Shown piece after piece: positions 35,262 through 44,519 of a DNA stretch of 64,000 nt; within the stretch, counting starts at the first letter, position 1; each line of letters starts with the position of its first letter. The notes under the pieces were generated by a model. The model did no database searches. It worked only from the letters and a program-made list of their open reading frames with translations, and had not been told where the DNA came from. The translations under genes and the position numbers were made by a program. The DNA is from Rs1 sp029027825 (GTDB lineage: Bacteria > Pseudomonadota > Gammaproteobacteria > Pseudomonadales > Balneatricaceae): NCBI GenBank assembly GCA_029027825.1, contig CP093399.1, forward strand, positions 4,030,001 to 4,094,000, in the 5' to 3' direction.

Positions 35262-35804
35262 TTAAATAGCCCAATCTTCCGCCATGTGCTGATTTTTCCA
35301 ATTAACGTAGTTAGCAGCGGTATAACTAAAAAAACTAATCTCCTTTTCGGTTAAAGGGCGCACTTGCTTCGCGGGTCGACCTACATACAAATAACCACTT
35401 TTAAGTATTTTACCCGGTGCCACTAAACTGCCGGCGCCGAGCACCACTTGCGATTCAACCACCGCGCCATCCATCACCATTGATCCCATACCAATCAACA
35501 CTTGATCGCCAATCGTACAGCCGTGCAACATCGCCAAGTGACCAATCGTCACTTCACTGCCAATAATTAGCGGTAAACCCTCTGGATTGCCTGCCCCTCT
35601 GTGCGTTACATGCAATACTGAGCCATCTTGAACGCTAGTTCTTGCACCGATGCTAATCCGTTGGACATCCCCTCTAATCACCACCGTCGGCCACACAGAA
35701 ACATCATCACCGATGGTCACATCACCAATAACCACCGCCGAGGGATCGATAAATACCTGCTTACCCAATATTGGGCTAATACCTTGATAAGATCTTAATT
35801 TCAT
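35262..35804 (-). CDS. Gamma-carbonic-anhydrase-like hexapeptide-repeat protein
   Basis: This 180-residue protein of the YrdA/PaaY-type left-handed beta-helix family has hexapeptide repeats throughout (VVIGDVTIGDDVSVWPTVVIRGD; VTIGHLAMLHGCTIGDQVLIGMGSMVMDGAVV). The metal-binding histidines appear as VTHRG, TIGHLAMLHGC. It could hydrate CO2 or be an inactive relative; many YrdA-like proteins have no known activity. ATG 35804 (MKLRSYQGI) is preferred to an upstream TTG. Confidence 0.88.
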   Translation of the reverse strand: MKLRSYQGISPILGKQVFIDPSAVVIGDVTIGDDVSVWPTVVIRGDVQRISIGARTSVQDGSVLHVTHRGAGNPEGLPLIIGSEVTIGHLAMLHGCTIGDQVLIGMGSMVMDGAVVESQVVLGAGSLVAPGKILKSGYLYVGRPAKQVRPLTEKEISFFSYTAANYVNWKNQHMAEDWAI

Positions 35805-36070
35805 TTCTACCGAACCTTTCAATCAATTCATTTAGAAATTCTGCCTACTGCTTTTAGGCGTTTATGTTCAATTAGTTACTTTACCTACTTTTAGCTATTT
35901 AACTCCACCGAGTTGAGTAACGCTATTATTACCTGAAAGCGCCCATTTGCAAACCTATGATCAGCTTGGCAATATTTATTGATTCCGTTGAATAAAGTCA
36001 CTAATACTCAGTTTGATTACAACTAGAGTTGAATTTGCTAATTTTGTCATTATTATGATTATAATATTAA

Positions 36071-36119
36071 AGCCATCCAGTGAAATATCGGGAGTACTAA
36101 AAAGAGTACCGTAATGGCT
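36071..36119. repeat. Imperfect long hairpin
   Basis: AGCCAT at one end pairs with ATGGCT at the other. Inside, GGAGTACT-AAAA-AGAGTACC forms a second stem with one mismatch. It directly precedes the 163-bp inverted-repeat element and may be its neighbour or part of the same structure. Its function is unknown. Confidence 0.5.
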
Positions 36120-36123
36120 TCTT

Positions 36124-36286
36124 AGGAGTCTGTCGGGCTTGACCGATCGTCGCGAGAAAAATCAGATTTGAGGCAGATTTTTTGCTCTTTTGAGGCGAAT
36201 AGCGTGCTATTTAACGAGAAAGAACAGGAAATGTGGCCAAATTCTATTTTTTCGCAGTAGATTAGCGTTAAATCCGACAGACTCCT
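36124..36286. mobile_element. 163-bp miniature element with AGGAGTCTGTCGG ends
   Basis: The 13-bp ends AGGAGTCTGTCGG and CCGACAGACTCCT are perfect inverted repeats, and the similarity continues imperfectly inward (GCTTGAC against GTTAAAT). The inside has no coding content. It lies 40 bases before prlC, so the prlC promoter is inside or upstream of it. It is the only copy in this window. Confidence 0.7.
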
Positions 36287-36325
36287 AGCCCCCCCCTACA
36301 CTACCAATAAGACGGAGCAGTTTAC

Positions 36326-38392
36326 ATGCCAAACAATGCCTTTGAATATTCTATGCAGGCAGATTTACCCGCGTTCAGCCAACTGGTAGTCAGTGAAATA
36401 AATCCCCAGCTAGATAAGATTTTGTCCGACAACCAACAGGCGATTGACGCCATACTACAGCAGGCACAAGAGTCAGATAATTACAGCTATAGCTGGGATA
36501 ACTTAGTGGCGCCAATTGAACAGCTAAATGATCAACTAAGCAATTTTTGGTCGCCGGTTTCCCATCTCAACGCGCTCTGTAACACCGATGAATTACGACT
36601 AGCCTATAACGAAGCACAGCCTAAGCTCTCTGCTTACTATACAAAAATTGGCCAAAACCATGCACTTTACTCCGCCTATAAACAACTCGCTAGCGATTCG
36701 TTAAACGCTCACCAGCAAAAAGTGATCAGCAATGCCCTACGTGATTTTGAACTCTCTGGAGTAGCGCTAACCACTGATAAAAAGCACAGATTTGCCGCGA
36801 TTCAATTGCGCACCACTGAGCTGAGTAACAAATTTTCTGAAAACGTTTTAGATTCTACTCAAGCTTGGCAAAAACACATTACCGACGTTACTGAACTAGC
36901 GGGTATGCCGGAGCTGGCGCTGGCAGCGGCACAACAGGCCGCTAAAGAAAAAGACTTAGACGGCTATTTACTGACCCTTGAATTCCCCTCCTACCTACCG
37001 GTAATGACTTACTGTGATAATCGCGAACTGCGCTTAGAAGTTTATACCGCGTTCGCCACCCGAGCATCCAATACCCAAGCCAACCAGCAGTGGGATAACA
37101 GCCCGATCATTGCCGAGTTACTGGACTTGCGCCACGAACAGGCCGAGATATTGGGATTTGCCAGCTATGCGCACTACTGGCTGGCGACTAAAATGGCCAA
37201 TACGGCCGAAGATGTACTGGGCTTTCTAAACGAGTTAGCCAGCCACAGTGTCGATACTGCCCGGGCAGAGTTTGCCAGTTTGAGCGAGTACGCCGAACAC
37301 GAATCGGGCTTAAAGTCGCTCAGGGGCATCAAGGCTTGGGATATTCCCTACTACAGCGAAAAATTAAAACTAGAGAAATTTGCCATCTCCGATGAGCAGC
37401 TTCGCCCTTATTTTCCGATGAACAAAGTACTAGCTGGGTTATTTGAAATCACCTCTAGATTGTTCAATTTTAGCATCCGCCAAGTCGAACAGTTTGACAC
37501 TTGGCATCCAGATGTCAGCTTGTATGAAATTAGCCGCGATCAACAAATCATCGCGCGCTTTTATTTAGATCCTTTTGCCAGAGCCAATAAACGCGGTGGC
37601 GCTTGGATGGACGTGTGTCGCAACCGCCGTATCGACAGCGATGGCAACTTGCAGTTACCGACTGCTTATCTAGTCTGTAATTTCAACGCTCCGGTGGGCA
37701 GCGATCCAGCGCTACTTACCCACAACGAGCTAACCACCCTATTTCATGAGTTTGGCCACGGCTTACATCACATGATGAGCAAAGTTGAATACGCCGACAT
37801 CAGCGGCATCAATGGAGTACCTTGGGATGCGGTGGAATTACCCAGCCAATTTTTAGAAAACTGGTGCTGGCAGCCCCAAGCGCTGGCAATCATTTCCGGA
37901 CACTATCTCACTGGGGAGACCTTACCACCGAAGATGCTCGAGCAGTTAATTGCCGCGAAAAACTTCCAGTCGGCGATGACCATGGTCCGTCAACTGGAAT
38001 TTTCAATATTTGATTACCGTCTCCACCTTGAACATAACATAGCAGCCTCGCAAGCTGCGAGTCGCGTCCAGCCATTATTAGATGAAATTCGCCAGCAAGT
38101 CGCCGCCGTGACAGCTCCGGCGTTTAATGTTTTCCAAAACAGTTTCAGTCATATTTTTGCCGGGGGCTACGCCGCTGGTTACTATAGTTACAAGTGGGCT
38201 GAAGTGCTTTCAGCAGATGCTTATTCACTGTTTGAGAGCAAAGGTATATTCCACAGAGAAACCGGCCAACTGTTTCTCAACTGTATTTTGGAAATGGGCG
38301 GCAGTGCTGAGCCACTACAATTGTTTGTCGACTTCAGAGGCAGAGAGCCCAATACTGAGGCATTGCTGCGCCACAGTGGCATTGATTCGTGA
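36326..38392 (+). CDS. prlC: Oligopeptidase A
   Basis: This is an M3-family zinc metallopeptidase of 688 residues that degrades short peptides, including cleaved signal peptides, in the cytoplasm. The zinc motif HEFGHGLHH is near residue 473, followed by the third ligand region NWCWQPQALAII (normally ENWCW). The preceding LPTAYLVCNFNAPVGSDPALLTHNELTTLF is typical of PrlC. The length matches. It is first in a tight operon with yheV (4-base overlap) and tag, the order seen in Pseudomonas and others. Confidence 0.95.
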   Translation: MPNNAFEYSMQADLPAFSQLVVSEINPQLDKILSDNQQAIDAILQQAQESDNYSYSWDNLVAPIEQLNDQLSNFWSPVSHLNALCNTDELRLAYNEAQPKLSAYYTKIGQNHALYSAYKQLASDSLNAHQQKVISNALRDFELSGVALTTDKKHRFAAIQLRTTELSNKFSENVLDSTQAWQKHITDVTELAGMPELALAAAQQAAKEKDLDGYLLTLEFPSYLPVMTYCDNRELRLEVYTAFATRASNTQANQQWDNSPIIAELLDLRHEQAEILGFASYAHYWLATKMANTAEDVLGFLNELASHSVDTARAEFASLSEYAEHESGLKSLRGIKAWDIPYYSEKLKLEKFAISDEQLRPYFPMNKVLAGLFEITSRLFNFSIRQVEQFDTWHPDVSLYEISRDQQIIARFYLDPFARANKRGGAWMDVCRNRRIDSDGNLQLPTAYLVCNFNAPVGSDPALLTHNELTTLFHEFGHGLHHMMSKVEYADISGINGVPWDAVELPSQFLENWCWQPQALAIISGHYLTGETLPPKMLEQLIAAKNFQSAMTMVRQLEFSIFDYRLHLEHNIAASQAASRVQPLLDEIRQQVAAVTAPAFNVFQNSFSHIFAGGYAAGYYSYKWAEVLSADAYSLFESKGIFHRETGQLFLNCILEMGGSAEPLQLFVDFRGREPNTEALLRHSGIDS

Positions 38393-38670
38393 GTGCCGTG
38401 AAACGCTTTGTAGCGGGTGCCGTTTGCCCACGCTGCGCACAGATGGACACGATTCGCGTGTATCGCAATGATATTCGCGAATATCGAGAGTGCGTACGCT
38501 GCGATTATAAAGATGGACAGAATCTAGACGGCAGTCCCGAGCAAGTATCTGAGCTGCAAACAAGAGTAACCCAAGCGCAGCCCATCGATCCCAACGCGAT
38601 CAAAATAGCCCCGGTCACGGCCCAGCCAATTAACTTCGATCCCAATCCTAAAGGAGCACACAAAAAATGA
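38389..38670 (+). CDS. yheV: YheV-like small zinc-ribbon protein (DUF2387)
   Basis: This 93-residue protein is a zinc ribbon with CPRC near residue 13 and CVRC near 35, and the conserved segment MDTIRVYRNDIREYRECVRC between them. Family members are encoded directly after prlC in many gammaproteobacteria, but no function is proved. GTG overlaps the prlC stop by 4 bases (GTGA), indicating translational coupling. The C-terminal half is Pro/Gln-rich and probably disordered. It overlaps tag by 4 bases. Confidence 0.9.
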   Translation: MSAVKRFVAGAVCPRCAQMDTIRVYRNDIREYRECVRCDYKDGQNLDGSPEQVSELQTRVTQAQPIDPNAIKIAPVTAQPINFDPNPKGAHKK

Positions 38671-39260
38671 CTCAACAGCGCTGTGCCTGGGCACTAGAGA
38701 GCGAAATAGAGGCCAACTATCACGATGCGCATTGGGGAATCCCCTGCCAAGATGATAAAACGCTGTTCGAGTTTATCATTTTAGAGGCGGCACAAGCGGG
38801 CCTCAGCTGGCGTACGGTGTTGGAAAAGCATTCTGGTTATAAGCACTATTACCAGGATTTCGATGTGCAAGCTGTCGCTCAATTTGATCAACAGTACCTT
38901 GAAAAAATGTTGCTAGATCCGGCGATTATTCGCAATAAACTCAAGGTTCATTCATCGGTGAAAAATGCCAAGGTGTTTATTGCGATTCAACAGGAGTTCG
39001 GCTCTTTTGCCAAATATTTATGGGCCTTTGTTGACAACCAACCTCTGCAGAGCAAGCTGAGTGACTATCGCGCCGCACCGGTAGAGTCCGCTGTTTCAAA
39101 AGCGCTCTCCAAAGATCTTAAAAAACGCGGTATGAGCTTTGTAGGGCCCACTATCATGTATGCATACATGCAAGCTATCGGCCTAGTTAATGATCATGAA
39201 ATTAGCTGCCCTTGCTACCAGGACTGCTATCAAGCAGGTATTGACTTTACACTCGAGTAA
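38667..39260 (+). CDS. tag: DNA-3-methyladenine glycosylase I
   Basis: Tag removes 3-methyladenine from alkylated DNA. This 197-residue protein begins RCAWALESEIEANYHDAHWGIPCQDD, with Cys, His and the aromatic pocket residues, followed by EAAQAGLSWRTVLEKHSGYK. It ends with SFVGPTIMYAYMQAIGLVNDHEISCPCY, carrying the second set of zinc ligands. All Tag hallmarks are present. It is the last gene of the prlC-yheV-tag operon. Confidence 0.95.
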   Translation: MTQQRCAWALESEIEANYHDAHWGIPCQDDKTLFEFIILEAAQAGLSWRTVLEKHSGYKHYYQDFDVQAVAQFDQQYLEKMLLDPAIIRNKLKVHSSVKNAKVFIAIQQEFGSFAKYLWAFVDNQPLQSKLSDYRAAPVESAVSKALSKDLKKRGMSFVGPTIMYAYMQAIGLVNDHEISCPCYQDCYQAGIDFTLE

Positions 39261-39272
39261 CTAATTCAGAGA

Positions 39273-39743
39273 TTATCTCGCTGCCAGCGGTAAACTCAGC
39301 CCAATTTTAGTCGACTCCATCACCACCGATGTTTTATAGCGGCGCACATTGCTGTCGTTATAGAACAACTGTTGAGTGAACGCCTCAAAATCTTGCATAT
39401 CCTGCGCCGTGACAATTAAAATGAAATCTGCTTCCCCTGTCACGTAATAACATTGCTGCACTTGTGGTAGCTTTTTAATCGCGGCTTTGAATTTGGCTAA
39501 ATGATCGACATGATCGCGCTCTAACTCCACTGAAACAATAAAACTCATTAGCTGTCCTACCGCGGCGGGCGATACAATCGCGACTTCTGCACTGATCACT
39601 TGCTTATCGCGCAAGCGTTTTAGCCGGCGCTGGACACTGGCCGTCGACAGCCCAACTTCTTGGGCAACATAATCTATCGATTTACGGACATCGGATTGCA
39701 AAATCCTCAGGATGTGCAAATCTTGGTTATCTAATTGCATCAC
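39273..39743 (-). CDS. Lrp/AsnC-family transcriptional regulator
   Basis: This 156-residue protein has an N-terminal AsnC-type helix-turn-helix (LDNQDLHILRILQSDVRKSIDYVAQEVGLSTASVQRRLKRL) and a C-terminal RAM ligand-binding domain (VQQCYYVTGEADFILIVTAQDMQDFEAFTQQLF). The effector is probably an amino acid. It lies between tag (convergent) and the MATE gene (same strand, upstream), 112 bases after it, and could regulate that exporter. The specific target cannot be read from the sequence. Confidence 0.92.
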   Translation of the reverse strand: MMQLDNQDLHILRILQSDVRKSIDYVAQEVGLSTASVQRRLKRLRDKQVISAEVAIVSPAAVGQLMSFIVSVELERDHVDHLAKFKAAIKKLPQVQQCYYVTGEADFILIVTAQDMQDFEAFTQQLFYNDSNVRRYKTSVVMESTKIGLSLPLAAR

Positions 39744-39854
39744 ATATTCTGCCTATTTCAAATTCACCCACTAGTCTCTTACGGGTGCTATAGCGGTTAA
39801 AAATACAATGTGGTGGTTGATGTGCACTGAGCGAATAGCGGTTACTAAGCATTT

Positions 39855-41183
39855 TTATTTTTTCAGCCATGCATCCGTGCGACTCAGCCAGTAAAAACCG
39901 ACACAACTGGTCACTGCTCTGCCTGCATACAGCGCCAGTAGCGCAATCCACAAACCGTGATTAAGCAGACTTTGGCTGAAATACCAGACGGGGAAATACA
40001 CGCCAGCCACTGACACTAACATCGCATTTTGCATAACAGCCACTTTAGTCGCACCGATAAAGACGCCGTCCAGTAAATAGCTGGTCATGGCGATGAGTGG
40101 CAAGACCACCAGCCAAGGTAAATAAATACTGGCATTGACCCGCACTGCCTCAATCGAGGTCAGCAGATTAATAAACAAATTACCGGCCAGTAAAAAAGTT
40201 AAGCTAAACAGCGCCGCCACGCCCACAGAAAGCACTGCGGCCGCTGTTACTAATCGATAAAATTTATCTAGATTTTTCGCCCCTATCGCCTTGCCGGTTA
40301 ATGCTTCTAAAGCGTGCGCAAAACCATCTAAGACATGCGAAATAAGCATCACAAAAGTCATCAAAACCGCATTGGCAGCCAATATATCAGCCCCCAATTT
40401 TGCCCCTTGCGCGGTAAAAAAAGCCATCGCCAGCAACAGTAAAATAGTCCTGACAAACAAGTAGCGATTAACTTGAAAGATCGGGTAGTAGTGGCGCAAT
40501 TTAGTCAAGCTCGCATAGGCAATTTCACCAGAGACCTTTTTCAACATATCCCGGCAAAACCACAACCCTAACCCAAGCCCAAAATACTCCGAGATGACCG
40601 TCGCGTATGCTAGCCCCTCAGCTTTCATACCCAGCAAATTAACCGCAATTAGATCTAAAATGATATTAAGTAAGTTAGTACTTACCAACAAAACAAGCAG
40701 TACTTTAGTATTTTGATTACCGACAAACCAGCCCAGCAATACATAGCTACACAGCACTGCCGGAGCACCATAAATTCGAATGCTAGCATACCACTGTGCC
40801 TGGGGAAGCACCTGTGCCTCTGGTGCCAGCAAGCTCAGCGCTAACTCAATAATTGGCTGTTGTAGCAACAGTAAAACCGCTGCGATAAATAGCGCCAAGA
40901 GCAGCGATTGAGCGAGCACCGTTCGATTAGCCGATCCGTCTTCTGCGCCAACTATTTGGGCGATCATGCCGGTAGTCCCCATCCGCAGAAAACCAAACGA
41001 CCAATAGACGAAAGCAAATATGGTGCTGCCAATAGCGATCGCCGCTAAAAACCGACTATCCTCTAAATGGCCGATCACCGCTATATCTACCAGCCCCAGT
41101 AGCGGCTGTGAGATGTTCGACAACATGACTGGCCAAGAGAGCAGCCAAATTAATTTATAGTCACCTTGCTCAGTTTTCAGCAT
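39855..41183 (-). CDS. MATE-family efflux transporter
   Basis: This inner-membrane exporter of about 442 residues has 12 predicted helices. LSWPVMLSNISQPLLGLVDIAVIGHLEDSRFLAAIAIGSTIF at the N-terminus is the classic MATE start, with a second homologous half from about 230. It is of the DinF-type branch, judging from the GxTGMIAQIVGAEDGSANRTVLAQSLLL segment. It probably exports organic cations with Na+ or H+. The ATG at 41183 forms TAATG with the znuB stop; an ATG 27 bases upstream is also open. It is thus the likely last gene of the zur-znuC-znuB transcript. Confidence 0.9.
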   Translation of the reverse strand: MLKTEQGDYKLIWLLSWPVMLSNISQPLLGLVDIAVIGHLEDSRFLAAIAIGSTIFAFVYWSFGFLRMGTTGMIAQIVGAEDGSANRTVLAQSLLLALFIAAVLLLLQQPIIELALSLLAPEAQVLPQAQWYASIRIYGAPAVLCSYVLLGWFVGNQNTKVLLVLLVSTNLLNIILDLIAVNLLGMKAEGLAYATVISEYFGLGLGLWFCRDMLKKVSGEIAYASLTKLRHYYPIFQVNRYLFVRTILLLLAMAFFTAQGAKLGADILAANAVLMTFVMLISHVLDGFAHALEALTGKAIGAKNLDKFYRLVTAAAVLSVGVAALFSLTFLLAGNLFINLLTSIEAVRVNASIYLPWLVVLPLIAMTSYLLDGVFIGATKVAVMQNAMLVSVAGVYFPVWYFSQSLLNHGLWIALLALYAGRAVTSCVGFYWLSRTDAWLKK

Positions 41184-41980
41184 TAGAACTGGCTGCGCTT
41201 TTTCGGCCATAGATAGATGCCAATAAAAATAGTCATAGCAGCCACCACCACAGAGGGCCCCGCCGGAGTGTCAAACTCAAAGGAAGCCAACAGCCCAGCC
41301 ACCACCGCAATACAACCTAACAGAGAGGCGAGCAACGCCATTTGTTCAGGGGAGCGGCTTAAAGGTCTAGCACTGGCAGCGGGGATGATTAGCAGTGAGG
41401 TTATCAAAAGTACGCCGACTATTTTCATCGCGACCGCTATCACCAACGCGATCATCAACATTAGCAGTAAGCGCATTTTAGCGACCGGCACTCCCTCTAC
41501 CGCCGCCAATTCTTCGTTAATGGTCATGGCAATCATTTGTGGCCAAAAATAGTACAGCACGATCAATACCACACCGCCGCCGACTAGAATCCACCACAGA
41601 TCTTCTGGCAGTATCGCCAGCAGGTCGCCAAACAAAAACGCCATCAAGTCGATGCGCGCATCTTCTATAAATGAAATGGTCACCAAACCTAGTGACAGTG
41701 AGCTATGTGCCATAATGCCAAGCAGCGTGTCAGTGGCAATAAATTGCTGTTTTTGCATGGCCACCAGCACCACTGCCAGCAGCAGACAACACAAGATAAT
41801 GGCGATATTGAGGTTTAACTCAAAGAAAATACCGATAGAGACCCCAAGGAGCGCGCTATGAGCTAAGCTATCGCCAAAGTAGGACATTCTACGCCACACT
41901 ACAAAAGCCCCTAAAGGCCCGGTGACAAGTGCGACGCCTAGGCCTCCGAGCAGTGCAAAAAGTAAGAAATCATAGTACAT
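41183..41980 (-). CDS. znuB: Zinc ABC transporter permease
   Basis: ZnuB is the membrane channel of high-affinity zinc import. This 265-residue protein has about eight helices and the family segments GPLGAFVVWRRMSYFGDSLAHSALLGV and SLLIIPAASARPLSRSPEQMA. It lies directly after znuC with no gap. Zinc rather than manganese is inferred from the adjoining zur gene and the Zur operator. Confidence 0.94.
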   Translation of the reverse strand: MYYDFLLFALLGGLGVALVTGPLGAFVVWRRMSYFGDSLAHSALLGVSIGIFFELNLNIAIILCCLLLAVVLVAMQKQQFIATDTLLGIMAHSSLSLGLVTISFIEDARIDLMAFLFGDLLAILPEDLWWILVGGGVVLIVLYYFWPQMIAMTINEELAAVEGVPVAKMRLLLMLMIALVIAVAMKIVGVLLITSLLIIPAASARPLSRSPEQMALLASLLGCIAVVAGLLASFEFDTPAGPSVVVAAMTIFIGIYLWPKKRSQF

Positions 41981-42745
41981 TTAGTGCTGACACTCCTCTG
42001 TATGGGGCTGTTTGGTCACATCGCCGTGTAAATTGTGATCGTGGTTGTGGTGATGCGCGTACAGAGCCATCGTCTTGGCACTTGCAGCACCAAATAAGTC
42101 GATATACGACGGATCGCTGGTAATTTTCTCCGGGTGGCCCGAACAACAGATATGCTGGTTCATACAAATTACGTGATCGGTTGCCGACATCACTAAATGC
42201 AAATCATGCGAGATCATCAATACACTGCAGCCACGCGCTTTTCTAATATCTGAGATCAACTGATAGAGTTCGATCTGACCGTTAATATCAACCCCTTGCA
42301 CCGGTTCATCTAAAACTAGTAACTGCGGGTTGCGCAACAGTGCTCGCGCCAGCAATACCCGCTGCATCTCCCCCCCTGATAAACCGTGGATAGAGCTGTT
42401 TAGCAACCCTTGAATATTGACACTGGCCACCGCCTCGTTAATTGCACTTTCAGAGAGCTGGCGATTTATTTTCAAAAAGCGCTGTACACTCAGCGGAAAG
42501 GTACTGTCAATGTGCAGTTTCTGTGGCACGTAGCCAATCACCAAATTCGGCTTTCGCCACACTGAACCGCTGTCGGGCTTAATCAGCCCAAGTACTATTT
42601 TGACCAAGGTGGTTTTTCCCGCTCCATTTGGCCCGATCAAGGTCGTGATGCAGTCTGTGTGTAAGTTAAAACTGACATCGCGCACCACCCGCTTTTCAGC
42701 AAAGTTTAGATTCACCCCTGCAAGCCTGACTATGTCGCTATTCAT
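41981..42745 (-). CDS. znuC: Zinc ABC transporter ATP-binding protein
   Basis: ZnuC energises zinc uptake through ZnuB. This protein of about 254 residues has Walker A IGPNGAGKTT near 37, signature LSGGEMQRVLLARA near 133, Walker B LLVLDEPVQGVD and SHDLHLV. The C-terminal tail is His-rich (HHHNHDHNLH...H), as in many ZnuC proteins, and may bind zinc. ATG 42745 overlaps the zur stop (TGATG); an ATG 9 bases earlier lies too near the AGGAG. Confidence 0.95.
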   Translation of the reverse strand: MNSDIVRLAGVNLNFAEKRVVRDVSFNLHTDCITTLIGPNGAGKTTLVKIVLGLIKPDSGSVWRKPNLVIGYVPQKLHIDSTFPLSVQRFLKINRQLSESAINEAVASVNIQGLLNSSIHGLSGGEMQRVLLARALLRNPQLLVLDEPVQGVDINGQIELYQLISDIRKARGCSVLMISHDLHLVMSATDHVICMNQHICCSGHPEKITSDPSYIDLFGAASAKTMALYAHHHNHDHNLHGDVTKQPHTEECQH

Positions 42746-43248
42746 CAATCGCATTCTCCTGAATCAAGCGCGGCAGGTTTCGCAGTACAATTTGAACATT
42801 TACCGACGATTTCTAAATGCTCTCGCTGCACTACAAAGCCCATGTCATCAGTTATCGCTGTAATTGCGCTGGCCAGCGTTGACGACTCTAGCTCCACTGC
42901 TAACTGGCATTGCTGACAAATTAAAAAGCAGCAGCTAGCTTGGTGCCCTAGATGCGAACAGCCGATAAAAGCATTTAATGATGAAATTCGATGCACTAAT
43001 CCCTGCTCTTGCAAGAATTCAAGTGCGCGATAGACGGTCGGCGGCGCAGAGTTAAAACCCGCCTCCTTGATTGCCGGCAATAATTCATAGGCACCCAATG
43101 GTCGGTGGCTCTGCCAAACCAGCTCCAGTACTAACTTTCTAATTTTAGTAAAGCGCTGCCCATTTGCGGCACACAATTGCTCTGCATCTGCCATGGCTTG
43201 GGTTATGCAACGGCTATGGTCATGCTTTGACTGAAAGGTAAATGCCAA
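42745..43248 (-). CDS. zur: Zinc uptake regulator, Fur family
   Basis: Zur represses zinc uptake genes when zinc is plentiful. This 167-residue Fur-family protein has a winged helix (KIRKLVLELVWQSHRPLGAYELLPAIKEAGFNSAPPTVYRALEFLQEQGLVHRI) and the structural zinc site formed by CFLICQQCQ near 110 and CSNC near 155. It is first in the zur-znuC-znuB operon, divergent from znuA across 91 bases containing a Zur box, so it should repress itself and both transcripts. Confidence 0.95.
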   Translation of the reverse strand: MAFTFQSKHDHSRCITQAMADAEQLCAANGQRFTKIRKLVLELVWQSHRPLGAYELLPAIKEAGFNSAPPTVYRALEFLQEQGLVHRISSLNAFIGCSHLGHQASCCFLICQQCQLAVELESSTLASAITAITDDMGFVVQREHLEIVGKCSNCTAKPAALDSGECD

Positions 43249-43299
43249 AATATTCTCACTTTCTTCGATGGGTTGTTGCTGCGAAAAGTCTTTATTGTA

Positions 43300-43322
43300 A
43301 TAATTGTTATATTATAACTTTT
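43300..43322. promoter_or_regulatory. Zur operator between zur and znuA
   Basis: GTTATA-T-TATAAC at 43306-43318 is a perfect palindrome and the core of the known gammaproteobacterial Zur box (GAAATGTTATANTATAACATTTC). The outer bases match less well. It lies 18 bases before the znuA ATG and in the shared promoter region, so it can block both directions. Confidence 0.88.
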
Positions 43323-43339
43323 TATTTTAGGCAGTACTA

Positions 43340-44374
43340 ATGAAATCTCACCAACAGCTCAGTCAACTTCACAAAACCACTCATCTTTGCACTTTTTTCC
43401 CAACAGCCGCCCGCGCACTGCAGACAATACTCGCTATAGGAGCTCTGTTTAGCAGCTCGCTCCACGCCGCAACATATGCAGAGCCAGGCTTTATCTTGAC
43501 CAGCATCAAACCGCTGCAGCTGATTGCCGCAGACATTACCCAGGGAGTCATTAAAGCGGATTATCTGCTGCCAGCCGGCGCATCGCCGCACGCTTATTCG
43601 CTGCGTCCATCCGAGGTTAAAAAAATTCACAACGCTAGCAGCATCTATTGGGTGGGGCCGATACTGGAAACATTTATGCAAAAGCCTCTGTCCAAGTATT
43701 CACAAAAAACCTTTGCCCTCGCTAGCTTAATCGATAGTTTTTCCAAGCCTACAACGCCAGCACCATTGACCGAAAAACCCACTGCTGATCTTGATCACGA
43801 CGAAGCAGAGCATCAGCACGACAGCCACCCGCCAAAGCGACACATTCATCAATATCAAGGGCTAGACCCGCACCTCTGGCTCAGCCCGAAAATGGCTTTA
43901 AAAATTGCCGCCTTAATTAAACAGCAGACGATACTTCTCTACCCGCAGCACCAGAGCCGACTCGAGCAAAATTATCAGCAATTTGAAGATCAGCTGCAGC
44001 AGTTAGATGTGGCGTTAATTGCCGATCTAAGTAGTTTGAGAGCCTTAGGATTTTTGGTCTTTCACGATGCCTATGCACGCTTTATTGAACACTACCAGCT
44101 CAACCAAGTAGCCGCGTTAACCATCAACCCTGCGAAACGCCCGGGAGCTAAACATTTAGCTGAAATTAAACAGATATTAATCGAGACTAAGCCTGTGTGT
44201 ATTTTTAGTGAACCGCAATTTAGCAGCGTGGCGATTGATTCAGTAGTGAGAAACCAAACCATTAAAGTGGCACAACTAGACCCATTGGCAACCCAGTCAA
44301 ACTATACAGAGAACCGCTATAGCAGCTTTCTACGCGATTTTGGGCAGCAGTTCATCGACTGTTTGAGCCATTAA
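43340..44374 (+). CDS. znuA: Zinc ABC transporter periplasmic binding protein
   Basis: ZnuA captures zinc in the periplasm for ZnuBC. This 344-residue protein has a long signal peptide ending near residue 45 (FSSSLHA), a first ligand in GASPHAYSLRPSEV, and a His/Asp-rich flexible loop at about 145-180 (DHDEAEHQHDSHPPKRH). The further ligands are in LDPHLWLSP and VFHDAYARF, and the C-terminal Asp in QLDPLA. The charged His loop is specific for ZnuA as against manganese-binding relatives. It is regulated by the Zur box just upstream. Confidence 0.94.
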   Translation: MKSHQQLSQLHKTTHLCTFFPTAARALQTILAIGALFSSSLHAATYAEPGFILTSIKPLQLIAADITQGVIKADYLLPAGASPHAYSLRPSEVKKIHNASSIYWVGPILETFMQKPLSKYSQKTFALASLIDSFSKPTTPAPLTEKPTADLDHDEAEHQHDSHPPKRHIHQYQGLDPHLWLSPKMALKIAALIKQQTILLYPQHQSRLEQNYQQFEDQLQQLDVALIADLSSLRALGFLVFHDAYARFIEHYQLNQVAALTINPAKRPGAKHLAEIKQILIETKPVCIFSEPQFSSVAIDSVVRNQTIKVAQLDPLATQSNYTENRYSSFLRDFGQQFIDCLSH

Positions 44375-44460
44375 TACACTTTGTTTTAGATAGTCCAACT
44401 GAATATAATCAGCTATACAGAGCCGGCGCTTGCGGCGGGATTGCTCAGATTGAATAAAAG

Positions 44461-44488
44461 GCTCTTGCGAGAAGCCCTTTGCAAGAGC
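44461..44488. terminator. Hairpin between znuA and the DUF1513 gene
   Basis: The arms GCTCTTGC and GCAAGAGC are perfect, with a 12-base loop. It lies between two convergent genes and could help end transcription, but there is no T run. Confidence 0.3.
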
Positions 44489-44519
44489 TGCTTGAGAGCT
44501 GTAAGCATGCCAGACAGGC

